Shown here: one piece after another, positions 1 to 8,593 of the stretch
Layout of the letters: every line of letters starts with the position of its first letter
How positions within the stretch are numbered: the stretch's first letter is position 1
Assembly (NCBI RefSeq): GCF_024756235.1
Contig: NZ_JANUGY010000004.1
Location: forward strand, 434,001-498,000
DNA from: Massilia kyonggiensis
GTDB taxonomy: Bacteria; Pseudomonadota; Gammaproteobacteria; Burkholderiales; Burkholderiaceae_D
DNA length: 64,000 nucleotides
Direction of reading: 5' to 3'
Made by a program: the position numbers and the translations under genes
The notes under the pieces: generated by a model
Told to the model about the DNA's origin: nothing
Database searches by the model: none
The model's input: only the letters and a program-made list of their open reading frames with translations

Positions 1-512
1 ACGATCCCGCCCTGCCGCGCCTGGACGCGCACCGTGCCGACACCGTGCAGCCGGACAGCGTGATCGGCGCCGCCTTCCGCCGCCTGCACCTGAATCCCTT
101 CCCGGACCCGGCCGCGGCAAGCGCGGCGCCGCTCGCGATCGAAACGGCCCGTCTCGGCCCGCTGCCGACGCCGGGCCACGGCTGGCTCGTCGCGGCGGCG
201 ATCTGCCTGTTCGTGGCCAGCTTCGCCGTCGGCCCCGGCGTGTGCGTGTGGCTCGCGCTGTCGGAACTGATGCCGACGCGGATCCGCTCGAACGGCATGA
301 GCATCGCGCTGCTGATCAACCAGTTCGTGTCCACGTCGATCGCGGCCGTGTTCCTGCCGACCGTCGGCCGCCACGGCTATTCCACGATCTTCTTCTTCGG
401 CGCGGCGTGCACGGCCGTGTACTTCCTCGCGTCGGCGTTCCTGCTGCCGGAGACGCGCGGCAAGACACTGGAAGAGATCGACGCGTTTTTCGCGCGTCCG
501 GCCGCGAAGTGA
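1..512 (+). CDS. MFS sugar-porter transporter, C-terminal part (5' truncated by window edge)
   Basis: The reading frame is open to the first base of the window, so this is the 3' end of a longer gene. About 170 residues remain, where a full sugar porter has 450-500. The visible part holds the last membrane helices, including a stretch near WLVAAAICLFVASFAVG and one near YSTIFFFGAACTAVYFLAS. It ends with PETRGKTLEEID, the C-terminal signature of the sugar-porter branch of the major facilitator superfamily (SLC2/GalP/XylE type). Such proteins import monosaccharides by proton symport or facilitated diffusion through the inner membrane. The substrate cannot be read from this fragment. The stop abuts the stop of the convergent histidine kinase gene. 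Confidence 0.85.
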   Translation, partial: DPALPRLDAHRADTVQPDSVIGAAFRRLHLNPFPDPAAASAAPLAIETARLGPLPTPGHGWLVAAAICLFVASFAVGPGVCVWLALSELMPTRIRSNGMSIALLINQFVSTSIAAVFLPTVGRHGYSTIFFFGAACTAVYFLASAFLLPETRGKTLEEIDAFFARPAAK

Positions 513-3239
513 TCAGGCGGCGCCGCGCCGCGCCAGCACGCCGTCCAGCACGTCGAGGATGTCCGCCGCCATCACCGGCTTGACGAAATGGCGGTCGAAG
601 CCGGCCGCCAGCGCCCGTTCGCGGTCGCGCGCCTGGCCGTAGCCGCTGACTGCGACCAGCGGCACATCCGTCATGCCGGGCAGCGCGCGCAGGCGGCGCG
701 CCAGTTCGTGGCCGTCGAATTCCGGCAGGCCGATGTCGAGCACGCACACGTCCGGCCGCCGCTCCGCAGCATAGGCCAGTGCCTTACCGGGGCTGTGCCA
801 CACGGTCGCGCGGTGGCCCACGGCCTCGATGTACATCGCGAGGATCTGGGCCGCGTCCACGTTGTCGTCCACGATCAGCACTTCCAGCGCCTCGGCCGGC
901 GCGGCGGCGCCCGTCGCCACCGGCTCCAGGCCGATGTCGTCGTTCTCGCTCGCGAGGCGCGGCAGCACGACGGTGAAGCGGCTGCCCCGGCCCAGGCCGT
1001 CGCTGCGCGCGGACACGGTCCCGTCGTGCAGCTCCACGAGGCTCTTCACGAGCGCGAGGCCGATCCCGAGTCCGCCCTGCGAGCGGTCGGCGCTGCGCTC
1101 GGCCTGGGAAAACAGGTCGAAGGCGCGCGCCGCCAGGTCCGGCGTCATGCCGATGCCGTTGTCGCACACGTCGACGGCCACGCTGCCGCCGTCCAGCCGC
1201 ACCTGCACGTCGATGCGCCCGCCGTCCGGCGTGTACTTCGCCGCGTTGCCGAGGATGTTCGCGAACACCTGCACGAGCCGCTTGCGGTCGCCGGCCACGT
1301 GCGCCTCGTCGGACGGCAGGTGCAGCTCGAGGTGGTGCGATTTCGACTTGACCTGCGGCCGCACCTGTTCGACGGCTTCCGCGATCACGCCTGCGAGCGG
1401 CACGGGCACGCGGTCCAGCGTGATCAGGCCGCGCGTGACGCGCGAGACGTCGAGCAGGTCGTCGATCAACCCCGTCATGTGGCGCGCCTGGCGCCCGATG
1501 ATCGTCGTCACCTGGCGCACCCGGTCCTCGTCCAGCCGGCCGACCTTGAGGAAATCGGCGGCCGCCGTGATCGGTGCGAGCGGATTGCGCAGTTCGTGCG
1601 CCAGCATCGCGAGGAATTCGTCCTTGCGCCGGTCGGCCTCGCGCAGGGCGCGCTGCGCTTCCTGGATCGGCGTGACGTCGACCATCACGGCCACGCCCTC
1701 GGTGGCCGGATCGTCCATCGTGACGGACCCCATCTGCACGCTCACGCGGCTGCCGTCCTTGCGGAAGTATTCCTTGACGAGGTTTTCCATGCGCCCGGCC
1801 GTGCGCAGCTCTTCCATCGCGCGGGCCGTCGCGCCGGCCCATTCGGGCGGCGTCAGCGTGCGCGAATCGAGCCCGTCGCGCTCGAACTCCGCGCGCGTGT
1901 AGCCCAGCATGTCGAGGAACGCCTGGTTCGCGTCGATGATCGTGCCGTCCATGCGATAGCGCACGATGCCCACGACGTTCGATTCGGCCAGGCGCGCGAA
2001 CCGCGTCTCGCTCGCGCGCAGCGCTTCCTCGGCACGTTTCTGCCGGCTGACGTCGAGCACGACGCCGGGCAGCCACGCGGGCCGGCCGGCCGCATCGAGC
2101 GTCACCTTGCCGCGCGCGAGCACATCGCGCCACGTGCCGTCCGCGCGCCGCACCCGGTAGGTGCACTCGAAGCCGTCGCCCGTCGTGACGGCGTCCTCGA
2201 TGCAGCGCCGCGTGTGCGCGACATCGTCCGGGTGGACGGCCGCCAGATAGCCGGACAGCGGGCCGCCCGCCGCCGTCGCCTCGTCCACGCCGTAGATGCG
2301 GGCCAGGTTGCGGTCGGCGTACACGCGGTCGTGCGCGAGGTCGTACGTCCAGGTGCCGATGTCGGCGGCCACCAGCGCGGCCGACAGGCGCATGCGCGCA
2401 TCCCGCAGCGCCTCCTCGTTGCGCTTCTGCTGGTGGATGTCGGTGCAGGTACCCATCCAGCGCACGATGCGTCCCTGCGCGTCGCGCACGGGCTGCGCGC
2501 GGCCCAGCACCCAGCGGTACTCGCCACTGCGGTGGCGCAGGCGGTATTCGATCTCGTACGGCGTGCCCGTGTCCAGAGAGTGGCGCCAGGCTTCCCACGC
2601 GCGCTCCCGGTCGTCCTCGTGGAACATCGCGTTCCAGCGCTCGCCGTCCGTCTCGCCCTCGCGCATCCCTGTATATTCGTACCAGCGCTGGTTGTAGAAA
2701 TCGTGGTAGCCGTCGGGCAGCGTGGACCAGACCATGTGCGGCATCGCGTCGGCGATCGCGCGGAACTCCGCATCGACGGGCCGCAGCGCGCCGGTCCCGG
2801 ACACGATGCACGTGAAGCCGCGCACGGTGCCGTCCAGGTCGCGCAGCGGCGCAAACGCCAGTTCCATCCACGCCGGCGCGCCGGCGCCCGCGCCCAGCGG
2901 ACAGGCGGGCCGGCCGGCGCGGAACGATTCGCCCGCCAGCGCGCGCGCCACGTGCAGACGCAGTTCGGTCCAGGCCTCGGTCCAGTCGGCGAAGCTGCCG
3001 CCGAGCAGCGCGGGATGCCGGGCACCCAGCAGGGGCACCGCGGCGTCGTTGTACAGCAGGCCCGGCGCGTCGCCCCAGCCGAGGAACGCGGGCACCGGCG
3101 CGTCGAGCAGGAACCGGACGGCGTACGCCAGGGCGGGCGGCCAGGCCGCCGGCACGCCGAAAGGAGAGGCGGACCAGTCCCGCTCGCGCAGGATCCGCTC
3201 GACGGCGGGTGCGGGCAAGCCGCCGGCAGAATCGTTCAT
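513..3239 (-). CDS. Multi-PAS hybrid sensor histidine kinase with C-terminal receiver
   Basis: This 908-residue protein has no clear signal peptide or membrane segment, so it is probably cytoplasmic. In order it holds a PAS-like N-terminal region (about 20-150), three PAS/PAC modules (about 155-275, 285-400 and 410-525), a HisKA domain with the phospho-acceptor H-box LAHELRNPL (His548), an HATPase_c domain (N-box NILGNAAKYT with Asn665, G1 DNGIGM 693-698, G2 GGLGIGL 722-728), and a receiver domain (acidic pair at 791-792, phospho-acceptor Asp835 in VCVLDIGLP, Lys887). All catalytic motifs are intact. It would autophosphorylate in response to small-molecule or redox signals sensed by the PAS modules and pass phosphate to its own receiver. 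No partner regulator lies beside it, so the output is unknown. Confidence 0.9.
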   Translation of the reverse strand: MNDSAGGLPAPAVERILRERDWSASPFGVPAAWPPALAYAVRFLLDAPVPAFLGWGDAPGLLYNDAAVPLLGARHPALLGGSFADWTEAWTELRLHVARALAGESFRAGRPACPLGAGAGAPAWMELAFAPLRDLDGTVRGFTCIVSGTGALRPVDAEFRAIADAMPHMVWSTLPDGYHDFYNQRWYEYTGMREGETDGERWNAMFHEDDRERAWEAWRHSLDTGTPYEIEYRLRHRSGEYRWVLGRAQPVRDAQGRIVRWMGTCTDIHQQKRNEEALRDARMRLSAALVAADIGTWTYDLAHDRVYADRNLARIYGVDEATAAGGPLSGYLAAVHPDDVAHTRRCIEDAVTTGDGFECTYRVRRADGTWRDVLARGKVTLDAAGRPAWLPGVVLDVSRQKRAEEALRASETRFARLAESNVVGIVRYRMDGTIIDANQAFLDMLGYTRAEFERDGLDSRTLTPPEWAGATARAMEELRTAGRMENLVKEYFRKDGSRVSVQMGSVTMDDPATEGVAVMVDVTPIQEAQRALREADRRKDEFLAMLAHELRNPLAPITAAADFLKVGRLDEDRVRQVTTIIGRQARHMTGLIDDLLDVSRVTRGLITLDRVPVPLAGVIAEAVEQVRPQVKSKSHHLELHLPSDEAHVAGDRKRLVQVFANILGNAAKYTPDGGRIDVQVRLDGGSVAVDVCDNGIGMTPDLAARAFDLFSQAERSADRSQGGLGIGLALVKSLVELHDGTVSARSDGLGRGSRFTVVLPRLASENDDIGLEPVATGAAAPAEALEVLIVDDNVDAAQILAMYIEAVGHRATVWHSPGKALAYAAERRPDVCVLDIGLPEFDGHELARRLRALPGMTDVPLVAVSGYGQARDRERALAAGFDRHFVKPVMAADILDVLDGVLARRGAA

Positions 3240-3273
3240 GGTATCCCGGTCAAAAACCCCATTTTAACGGGCC

Positions 3274-5478
3274 TCAGGCATATCGGGGCATCCCGGGCAG
3301 CAGCTTGTCGAGCGTGACGGGATAGTCGCGCACGCGCACGCCGGTCGCGTTGTAGATGGCGTTCGCCACCGCCGCCGCCACGCCGCAGATGCCCAGTTCG
3401 CCCACGCCCTTCGCCTTCATCGGCGAGGAGACCGGATCCGTCTCGTCGAGGAAGATCACGTCCTGGTGCGGGATGTCGGCGTGCACCGGCACCTCGTAGC
3501 CGGCCAGGTCGTGGTTGACGAAGAAGCCGACGCGCTTGTCGACGACGAGGTCTTCCATCAGCGCCGCGCCGACGCCCATCGTCATCGCGCCGATCACCTG
3601 GCTGCGCGCGGATTTCGGGTTCAGGATGCGCCCGGCCGCGCACACGGCCAGCATGCGCCGCACGCGCACTTCCGCCGTCGCGGCGTCCACCGCCACCTCG
3701 ACGAAATGGGCGCCGAACGTCGATTGCTGGTATTTCTTGTCGAGGTCACCGTATTCCATCGTGTCCTCGCCGATGACGTCGGCGTCGCGCGACGCCTGGG
3801 CCAAAGGCAGCGCCTTGCCGCCTGCGCGCACCATGCCGCCGCTGAAATCCGCCTGCGCCGGGTCGAGGCCCAGCTTCTTCGCCACGTTCTCGCGCAGCTT
3901 GACGCAGGCCGCGTACACGCCGGCGGTCGAGCTGTTGCCACCCCACTGGCCGCCGGAGCCGGCCGACACGGGATACGCGGAATCGCCCAGGCGCACCGTC
4001 ACGCGCGACAACGGCACGCCCAGCATCTCGGCCGCCGTCTGGCCGATGATGGTATAGGTGCCGGTGCCGATGTCCGTCATGTCCGTCTCGACAGTGACGG
4101 TGCCGTCGCGCTCCAGGCGCACGCGCGCGGCCGACTTCATCACGAGGTTGTTGCGGAAGGCAGAGGCCATACCGTAGCCGACGAGCCAGCGCCCGTCGCG
4201 CACCTGGCCCGGCTTCGGATTGCGTTTGTTCCAGCCGAAGCGCTCCGCGCCGATGCGCAGCGTGTCCACGAAACGCCGCTGGGAGAACTTGCGGCCCGGC
4301 TTTTCCGGATCGACCGTCGTGTCGTTCACGATGCGCAGCATGACGGGGTCCATCTTCAGCTTCTCCGCCAGCTCGTCCATCGCGATTTCCAGCGCCATCA
4401 TGCCCGGCGCCTCACCCGGCGCGCGCATCGCATTGCCTTCCGCGAGATCGAGCACGGCGAGTCGCATCTGCGTGAAGCGGTTCGCCCCCGCGTACAGCAG
4501 GCGGGTCTGGTTCACGGCGGTTTCCGGCCCGCCGTCCGGCAGGTCGCCCGACCAGCTCTCGTGCGCGATCGCCGTGATGCGGCCTTCGCGTGTGGCGCCG
4601 ATGCGGATGTGCTGGATCGTCGCGGGCCGGTGCGTCGTGTTGTTCATCATGAGGGCGCGCTGCAGCGCCACCTTCACGGGCCGCCCGGCCGCCTTCGCGC
4701 CCAGCGCCGCCAGCAGCGCTTCCGACCGGAGGAACAGCTTGCCGCCGAAACCGCCGCCGATGTACGGCGACACGAGGCGCACGTTTTCCTCCGGGATGCC
4801 GAGCGTCCGCGCCATGTCCTTCTTGCCCCAGTTGATCATCTGGTTCGCCGTGTACAGGGTCAGCGTGTCGCCCTGCCACACGGCCGTCGACGCATGCGGC
4901 TCCATCATCGCGTGCGTCTGGTCCGGGGTTTTGTAAGTCGCGTCCAGCTTCACGGGCGCGGCGGCGAAGGCCGATTCGAAGTTGCCCACCTTCGTCGTGG
5001 ACTTCGCCTTGTCCTTGCTGGCCGGGCCCGCGGCGTTCATCGCCGCTTCCAGGTCGTAGACGCCGGCGATCGGCGCGTACTCCACGGACAGCAGGGCTGC
5101 CGCCGCGCGCGCCTGTTCGAACGACTCCGCGACGATCAGCGCCACGGCCTGGTGGTAGTGCTGGATCTCCGGCCCGCCCAGCAGGTGCGCCGTGTTGTAC
5201 TTGCCCTTGGCGAGCTTGCCCGCGTTCTCGTGCGTGATCACGGCGAGTACGCCCGGTGCGGCCCGGGCGGCGCGCGTATCGATGCGTCTGATCGTGCCCT
5301 TGGCGATGCCGGCGCCGACGACCCAGCCATAGGCGGCGTTCGGCGCCACCTTGTGCTGTTCGTAGGCGTACGGCGCCGTGCCCGTCGTCTTGAAGGGGCC
5401 GTCGATGCGGTCCGTCGGCTTGCCGACCACCTGCAGGCGGTCGATGGGATTCGTGGTGGCGGGTGTCGTGAATTTCAT
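3274..5478 (-). CDS. paoC: Molybdopterin-binding subunit of periplasmic-type aldehyde oxidoreductase (PaoC-like)
   Basis: This 734-residue protein is the large molybdenum-cofactor subunit of the xanthine dehydrogenase family. It should oxidise aldehydes to acids. It has the N-terminal hammerhead domain (about 15-125), then cofactor-binding segments including GGGFGGK, and the late GVGELG motif whose Glu is the catalytic base in this family. Length matches E. coli PaoC (732 aa). The start at MKFTTP is chosen because GAGGAGG lies just upstream; an in-frame ATG 27 bases earlier would overlap the preceding gene. It is the last gene of a three-gene operon, 10 bp after the FAD subunit. No paoD-type cofactor-insertion chaperone is adjacent, so that factor must be encoded elsewhere. 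Confidence 0.88.
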   Translation of the reverse strand: MKFTTPATTNPIDRLQVVGKPTDRIDGPFKTTGTAPYAYEQHKVAPNAAYGWVVGAGIAKGTIRRIDTRAARAAPGVLAVITHENAGKLAKGKYNTAHLLGGPEIQHYHQAVALIVAESFEQARAAAALLSVEYAPIAGVYDLEAAMNAAGPASKDKAKSTTKVGNFESAFAAAPVKLDATYKTPDQTHAMMEPHASTAVWQGDTLTLYTANQMINWGKKDMARTLGIPEENVRLVSPYIGGGFGGKLFLRSEALLAALGAKAAGRPVKVALQRALMMNNTTHRPATIQHIRIGATREGRITAIAHESWSGDLPDGGPETAVNQTRLLYAGANRFTQMRLAVLDLAEGNAMRAPGEAPGMMALEIAMDELAEKLKMDPVMLRIVNDTTVDPEKPGRKFSQRRFVDTLRIGAERFGWNKRNPKPGQVRDGRWLVGYGMASAFRNNLVMKSAARVRLERDGTVTVETDMTDIGTGTYTIIGQTAAEMLGVPLSRVTVRLGDSAYPVSAGSGGQWGGNSSTAGVYAACVKLRENVAKKLGLDPAQADFSGGMVRAGGKALPLAQASRDADVIGEDTMEYGDLDKKYQQSTFGAHFVEVAVDAATAEVRVRRMLAVCAAGRILNPKSARSQVIGAMTMGVGAALMEDLVVDKRVGFFVNHDLAGYEVPVHADIPHQDVIFLDETDPVSSPMKAKGVGELGICGVAAAVANAIYNATGVRVRDYPVTLDKLLPGMPRYA

Positions 5479-5488
5479 GGCTGCCTCC

Positions 5489-6442
5489 TCATGCCTGCCG
5501 TGCATCGGCCAGCACGGATGCCAGCGTGCGCTGGACCAGCGGGACCTTGAACGCGTTGTCGTTCGTGACCCGCACCCCGGCCAGCAACTGGTCCGTCACG
5601 GCCTGCGCGCCGCGCGGCATGGCGGATTCCGCCGCCGGCACGCGCCACGGCCGGTGGGCGACGCCGCCCAGGGCCACGCGCCCGCCGCCGTCCGGCTGCA
5701 CGACCGCGGCGACGGAGACGAGCGCGAACGCATACGACGAGCGGTCCCGCACCTTGTGGTAATAGTGCCTGCCGCCCAACGGCTTCGGCAGCGTCACCGC
5801 CGTGATCAACTCGCCCGGCGCGAGTGTGTTCTCGATATGCGGCGTGGCGCCCGGCAGGCGATAGAAATCCGCGATGGGGATCGTGCGCGCCGTGCCGTCC
5901 GGGCGCACGGTCTCCACGCCCACGTCCAGCAGCTGCATCGCGACGGCCATGTCGCTCGGGTGCGTGGCGATGCACGCCTCGCTGTGGCCGATGATCGCCA
6001 GCTGGCGCGTAAAACCGCCGATGGCGGCGCAGCCGCTGCCCGGCTTGCGCTTGTTGCAGGCCATGTTCGTGTCGTAGAAATACGGACAGCGGGTCCGCTG
6101 CAGCAGATTGCCCGCCGTCGTCGCCTTGTTGCGCAGCTGCGCCGACGCACCGGCGAGCAGCGCGCGCGACAGCACGGCGTAGTCGCGACGCACGCGCGCA
6201 TCCGCCGCGAGGTCCGTGTTGCGCACGAGGGCGCCCACGCGCAGGCCGCCGTCCTGCGTCGGTTCGATCCTGTCGAGCCCCAGGCCGTTGACGTCGACGA
6301 GGTGCGGCGGCGTCTCGATCTCCAGCTTCATCAGGTCCAGCAGGTTCGTGCCGCCGGCGATGAAGCGCGCGCCGGGATGCTGCGCGGCGGCGGAAGCCGC
6401 TTCCGCCGGCGTGCGGGCGCGCTGGTAAGTGAATGCCTTCAT
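5489..6442 (-). CDS. paoB: FAD-binding subunit of aldehyde oxidoreductase, with extra [4Fe-4S] cysteines (PaoB-like)
   Basis: This 317-residue protein is the flavin subunit that passes electrons from the iron-sulfur subunit to the acceptor. The FAD pyrophosphate loop [12 protein letters not shown] is at 28-39 and ATTAGNLLQ at about 108-116. Cysteines at 119, 129, 138 and 157 (in RTRCPYF, MACNKR, GSGCAA and ACIATHPSD) match the insertion that binds an additional [4Fe-4S] cluster in PaoB, which ordinary xanthine dehydrogenase FAD subunits lack. Length equals E. coli PaoB (318 aa). The start MKAFTY overlaps the stop of the upstream 2Fe-2S gene by four bases (ATGA), showing translational coupling. 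The frame is open 71 codons further upstream, but that stretch is antisense-like shadow inside paoA. Confidence 0.88.
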   Translation of the reverse strand: MKAFTYQRARTPAEAASAAAQHPGARFIAGGTNLLDLMKLEIETPPHLVDVNGLGLDRIEPTQDGGLRVGALVRNTDLAADARVRRDYAVLSRALLAGASAQLRNKATTAGNLLQRTRCPYFYDTNMACNKRKPGSGCAAIGGFTRQLAIIGHSEACIATHPSDMAVAMQLLDVGVETVRPDGTARTIPIADFYRLPGATPHIENTLAPGELITAVTLPKPLGGRHYYHKVRDRSSYAFALVSVAAVVQPDGGGRVALGGVAHRPWRVPAAESAMPRGAQAVTDQLLAGVRVTNDNAFKVPLVQRTLASVLADARQA

Positions 6443-7098
6443 GCCGGCCTCCCCGCGAATTCCGTGATCGCGTCGATGATGTTCGAGTACGCGCCGCAGC
6501 GGCAGATATTGCCGCTCATGCGCTCGCGCAGCTCGGCCGGCGACAGCAGCGGCTTTGCGTCCAGGTCCGCGCTGACGTGGCTCGGGACGCCGCGCCGGAT
6601 TTCGTCCAGCGCCGCGACGGCCGAGCAGATCTGGCCCGGCGTGCAGTAGCCGCACTGGTAGCCGTCGTGCTTCACGAACGCAGCCTGCAGCGGATGCAGC
6701 TTGTCCGGCGTGCCGAGGCCTTCGATGGTCGTCACCTCCGCGCCCTCATGCATCACCGCGAGGCTGAGGCAGGAGTTGATCCGGCGGCCGTCCACGATGA
6801 CCGTGCAGGCGCCGCACTGGCCCTGGTCGCAGCCCTTCTTGGTGCCCGTCAGGCGCAGGTGCTCGCGCAGCATGTCGAGCAGGGTCGTGCGCGTGTCGAG
6901 ATCCAGTTCGTAGCGCTGGCCGTTCACCCGCAGGGCCATCTTGGCCATCACGGGCGCCGGCGTGGCGGCGGCAGGGGCCTGGCCCGTTTCCGGACCCTGG
7001 GCGGTGGCCATGGGCGGCAGCGCCGCGGCCGTGGCGGACAGCGCGCCGCCGATCAGCAGGTCGCGCCTCGCCTGGTTGATGTCGCTCGAGTCGATCAT
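6439..7098 (-). CDS. paoA: [2Fe-2S] subunit of aldehyde oxidoreductase with Tat-type leader (PaoA-like)
   Basis: This 219-residue protein is the small iron-sulfur subunit and first gene of the operon. The N-terminus has a twin-arginine leader (ARRDLLIGG followed by a hydrophobic stretch ending near ATAQG), so the folded complex is probably exported to the periplasm. The plant-type ferredoxin domain carries [13 protein letters not shown] and a later single Cys (NSCLSL). The C-terminal helical domain carries CGYCTPGQ and NICRCGAY, giving the eight cysteines for two [2Fe-2S] clusters. Start chosen at MIDSSD because AGGAGGGAG sits just upstream; a longer start 15 codons earlier lacks such a site. 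Length is close to E. coli PaoA (229 aa). The likely role is detoxifying aromatic or other aldehydes. Confidence 0.88.
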   Translation of the reverse strand: MIDSSDINQARRDLLIGGALSATAAALPPMATAQGPETGQAPAAATPAPVMAKMALRVNGQRYELDLDTRTTLLDMLREHLRLTGTKKGCDQGQCGACTVIVDGRRINSCLSLAVMHEGAEVTTIEGLGTPDKLHPLQAAFVKHDGYQCGYCTPGQICSAVAALDEIRRGVPSHVSADLDAKPLLSPAELRERMSGNICRCGAYSNIIDAITEFAGRPA

Positions 7099-7339
7099 GG
7101 TTACGCTCCCTCCTGTGTACGGCACCGTCGTCAGATTGCGCATATTAAATCTGATCGGCCTAGCACCCGTGCACGATACGCGCGTCCATACGCAGATTCG
7201 TCATATCCACACCGGCCGCCGCCGGCAGGTAGCACATTCCGATACCGCACGGCGCACACCGTGCGCCCCGTGCGACGCGGCCTTGGCCCCGCCCGGGACC
7301 ACGGGCAAGATGGCGCCACATTCAAAACGAGGAGGACTC
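7099..7339. other. Divergent intergenic region between paoA-like gene and the 131-aa exported protein
   Basis: These 241 bp must hold the promoters of both divergent units. I see the two Shine-Dalgarno sites at its edges (for the genes at 7098 minus and 7340 plus) and an A/T-richer patch near 7140-7155, but no convincing -35/-10 pair, hairpin or operator. Confidence 0.4.
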
Positions 7340-7735
7340 ATGAAACGCGTGCTGCTTGCAACCATCTTCGGCCTGGCCAGCGCAAGTGCGCATGCCGCCG
7401 ACGCCTCGACCCCATCGCAGGCCGCCAGTGAACTGGTGGGCGGCGTCGCCCTCGGCTCGATCGCCGTCGTGGGCGTCACCGGCAGCGCGGTGGTGGCCAG
7501 CGTCGAGACGGTCGGCGACGGCATCGAGGTCGTGCTGGAAGGCGCGGGCCAGGCCAGCCGCGCCACCGTCCGGCTGTCCGGCGCCGCGGCGCGCGGCCTG
7601 TCGATCGGCGCCGGGACCGTGCTGCAGGTGGTCGCCATGTCGGCGGGGCACGCCCTGGTCCTGTCGGGCAAGGTGCTCGCCTTCATCCCGAACGAAGTCG
7701 GCCAGGCGTTGCTGCACCATGCGCGCGCGTCCTGA
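7340..7735 (+). CDS. Small exported alanine/valine/glycine-rich protein of unknown function
   Basis: This 131-residue protein has a signal peptide (MKRVLLATIFGLASASAHAA, cleavage near 19-20). The rest is low-complexity and hydrophobic: repeated Val, Gly, Ala and Ser runs such as SIAVVGVTGSAVVASVETVG, and almost no charged residues until the end. The composition suggests membrane association or a beta-rich surface protein. The start has a strong GAGGAGG six bases upstream. The gene's 3' end overlaps the downstream DUF2145 gene by 17 bp, so the two are co-translated and probably act together in the cell envelope. I do not recognise a function. Confidence 0.7.
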   Translation: MKRVLLATIFGLASASAHAADASTPSQAASELVGGVALGSIAVVGVTGSAVVASVETVGDGIEVVLEGAGQASRATVRLSGAAARGLSIGAGTVLQVVAMSAGHALVLSGKVLAFIPNEVGQALLHHARAS

Positions 7736-8516
7736 CCGCCTCGCGCACCTGGCCTGCGCGCTGATGCTCGCGGCGGCCGCCTCCGCGCACGCGGGCCAGC
7801 CCTGCCGCGACGAACCGCTGAACGTGGACGAAGTGCGCCGGTCGCTGGACCTCGCCCAGCGCACGTTCGCCGCCCTCGACGCGAGCGGCGCCCAGGTTGC
7901 CATCGTCGCGCGCGCGGGCCAGGATCTCAGCAAGTACGGGATCGCGTATTCGCACATGGGCATCGTCGTGCGCGACCATGCGGCCGGCCGCTGGAGCGTC
8001 GTGCACGAACTGAATGCGTGCGGGACGGCGGACTCGGACCTGTTCGAGGAAGGCGTCGGCAATTTCTTCCTGACGGACCTGTACCGCTACCGCGCCCAGG
8101 TCGTGATCCCCGCGCCGGAAGTGCAGGCACGCGTGGCCGCCCTGCTCGCGGGCCGCACGGCGCGGCGCCTGCACGAGCCGCACTACAACATGCTGTCCTA
8201 CGTGTACTCGACCCGCTACCAGAACTCGAACCAGTGGGTGCTGGAGACGCTGGCGGCCGCCAGCGCACCGGCGGGCGCCGTCGAGACGCGGGGCGAGGCC
8301 CAGTCGTGGCTGAAGGGCCAGGGCTACCGCGTGCCGACGGTGGAGATCCCGGCCGCCACGCGCCTGGGCGCCCGCATGTTCCGCGCCAACGTCGCGTTCG
8401 ACGATCATCCGTTCGACCGGCGCATGGCCGGGCAGATCGACACGGTCACCACGGATGCCGTCGTGAATTTCGTGCGCGGACGGGATCCACAGGCCCGGGT
8501 GTTCACGGTCGAGTAA
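7719..8516 (+). CDS. DUF2145 family exported protein
   Basis: This 265-residue protein has an N-terminal signal peptide (hydrophobic LACALMLAAAASAHAG). The body matches what I know of the DUF2145 family: SHMGIVVRD, VVHELNACGTADSDLFEEG, GNFFLTDLYRYRAQVVIP, HEPHYNMLSYVYSTRYQNS and NQWVLETL. The conserved His, Cys and Tyr pattern and the fold-like order recall NlpC/P60- or transglutaminase-like papain-fold proteins, but that link is inference. The start overlaps the end of the preceding small exported protein gene by 17 bp. No function is established for the family. Confidence 0.8.
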   Translation: MRARPDRLAHLACALMLAAAASAHAGQPCRDEPLNVDEVRRSLDLAQRTFAALDASGAQVAIVARAGQDLSKYGIAYSHMGIVVRDHAAGRWSVVHELNACGTADSDLFEEGVGNFFLTDLYRYRAQVVIPAPEVQARVAALLAGRTARRLHEPHYNMLSYVYSTRYQNSNQWVLETLAAASAPAGAVETRGEAQSWLKGQGYRVPTVEIPAATRLGARMFRANVAFDDHPFDRRMAGQIDTVTTDAVVNFVRGRDPQARVFTVE

Positions 8517-8593
8517 ATACACGGATGTGACAATTTGCGGATTTTGCGACACATTCCGGCTGCTATCCTTGCCACCTCGAACAAGGAGCCGAG

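Noticed and set aside
588..3317. A 909-codon open frame on the plus strand opposite the histidine kinase
   Set aside because: It mirrors the kinase gene codon by codon, is rich in His, Arg and Ala as expected from reading high-GC codons in antisense, and has no domain. The kinase has all its motifs.
7140..7330. Possible riboswitch or molybdate-responsive element upstream of the aldehyde oxidoreductase operon
   Set aside because: No conserved stem set or known aptamer sequence could be recognised in this short divergent region.
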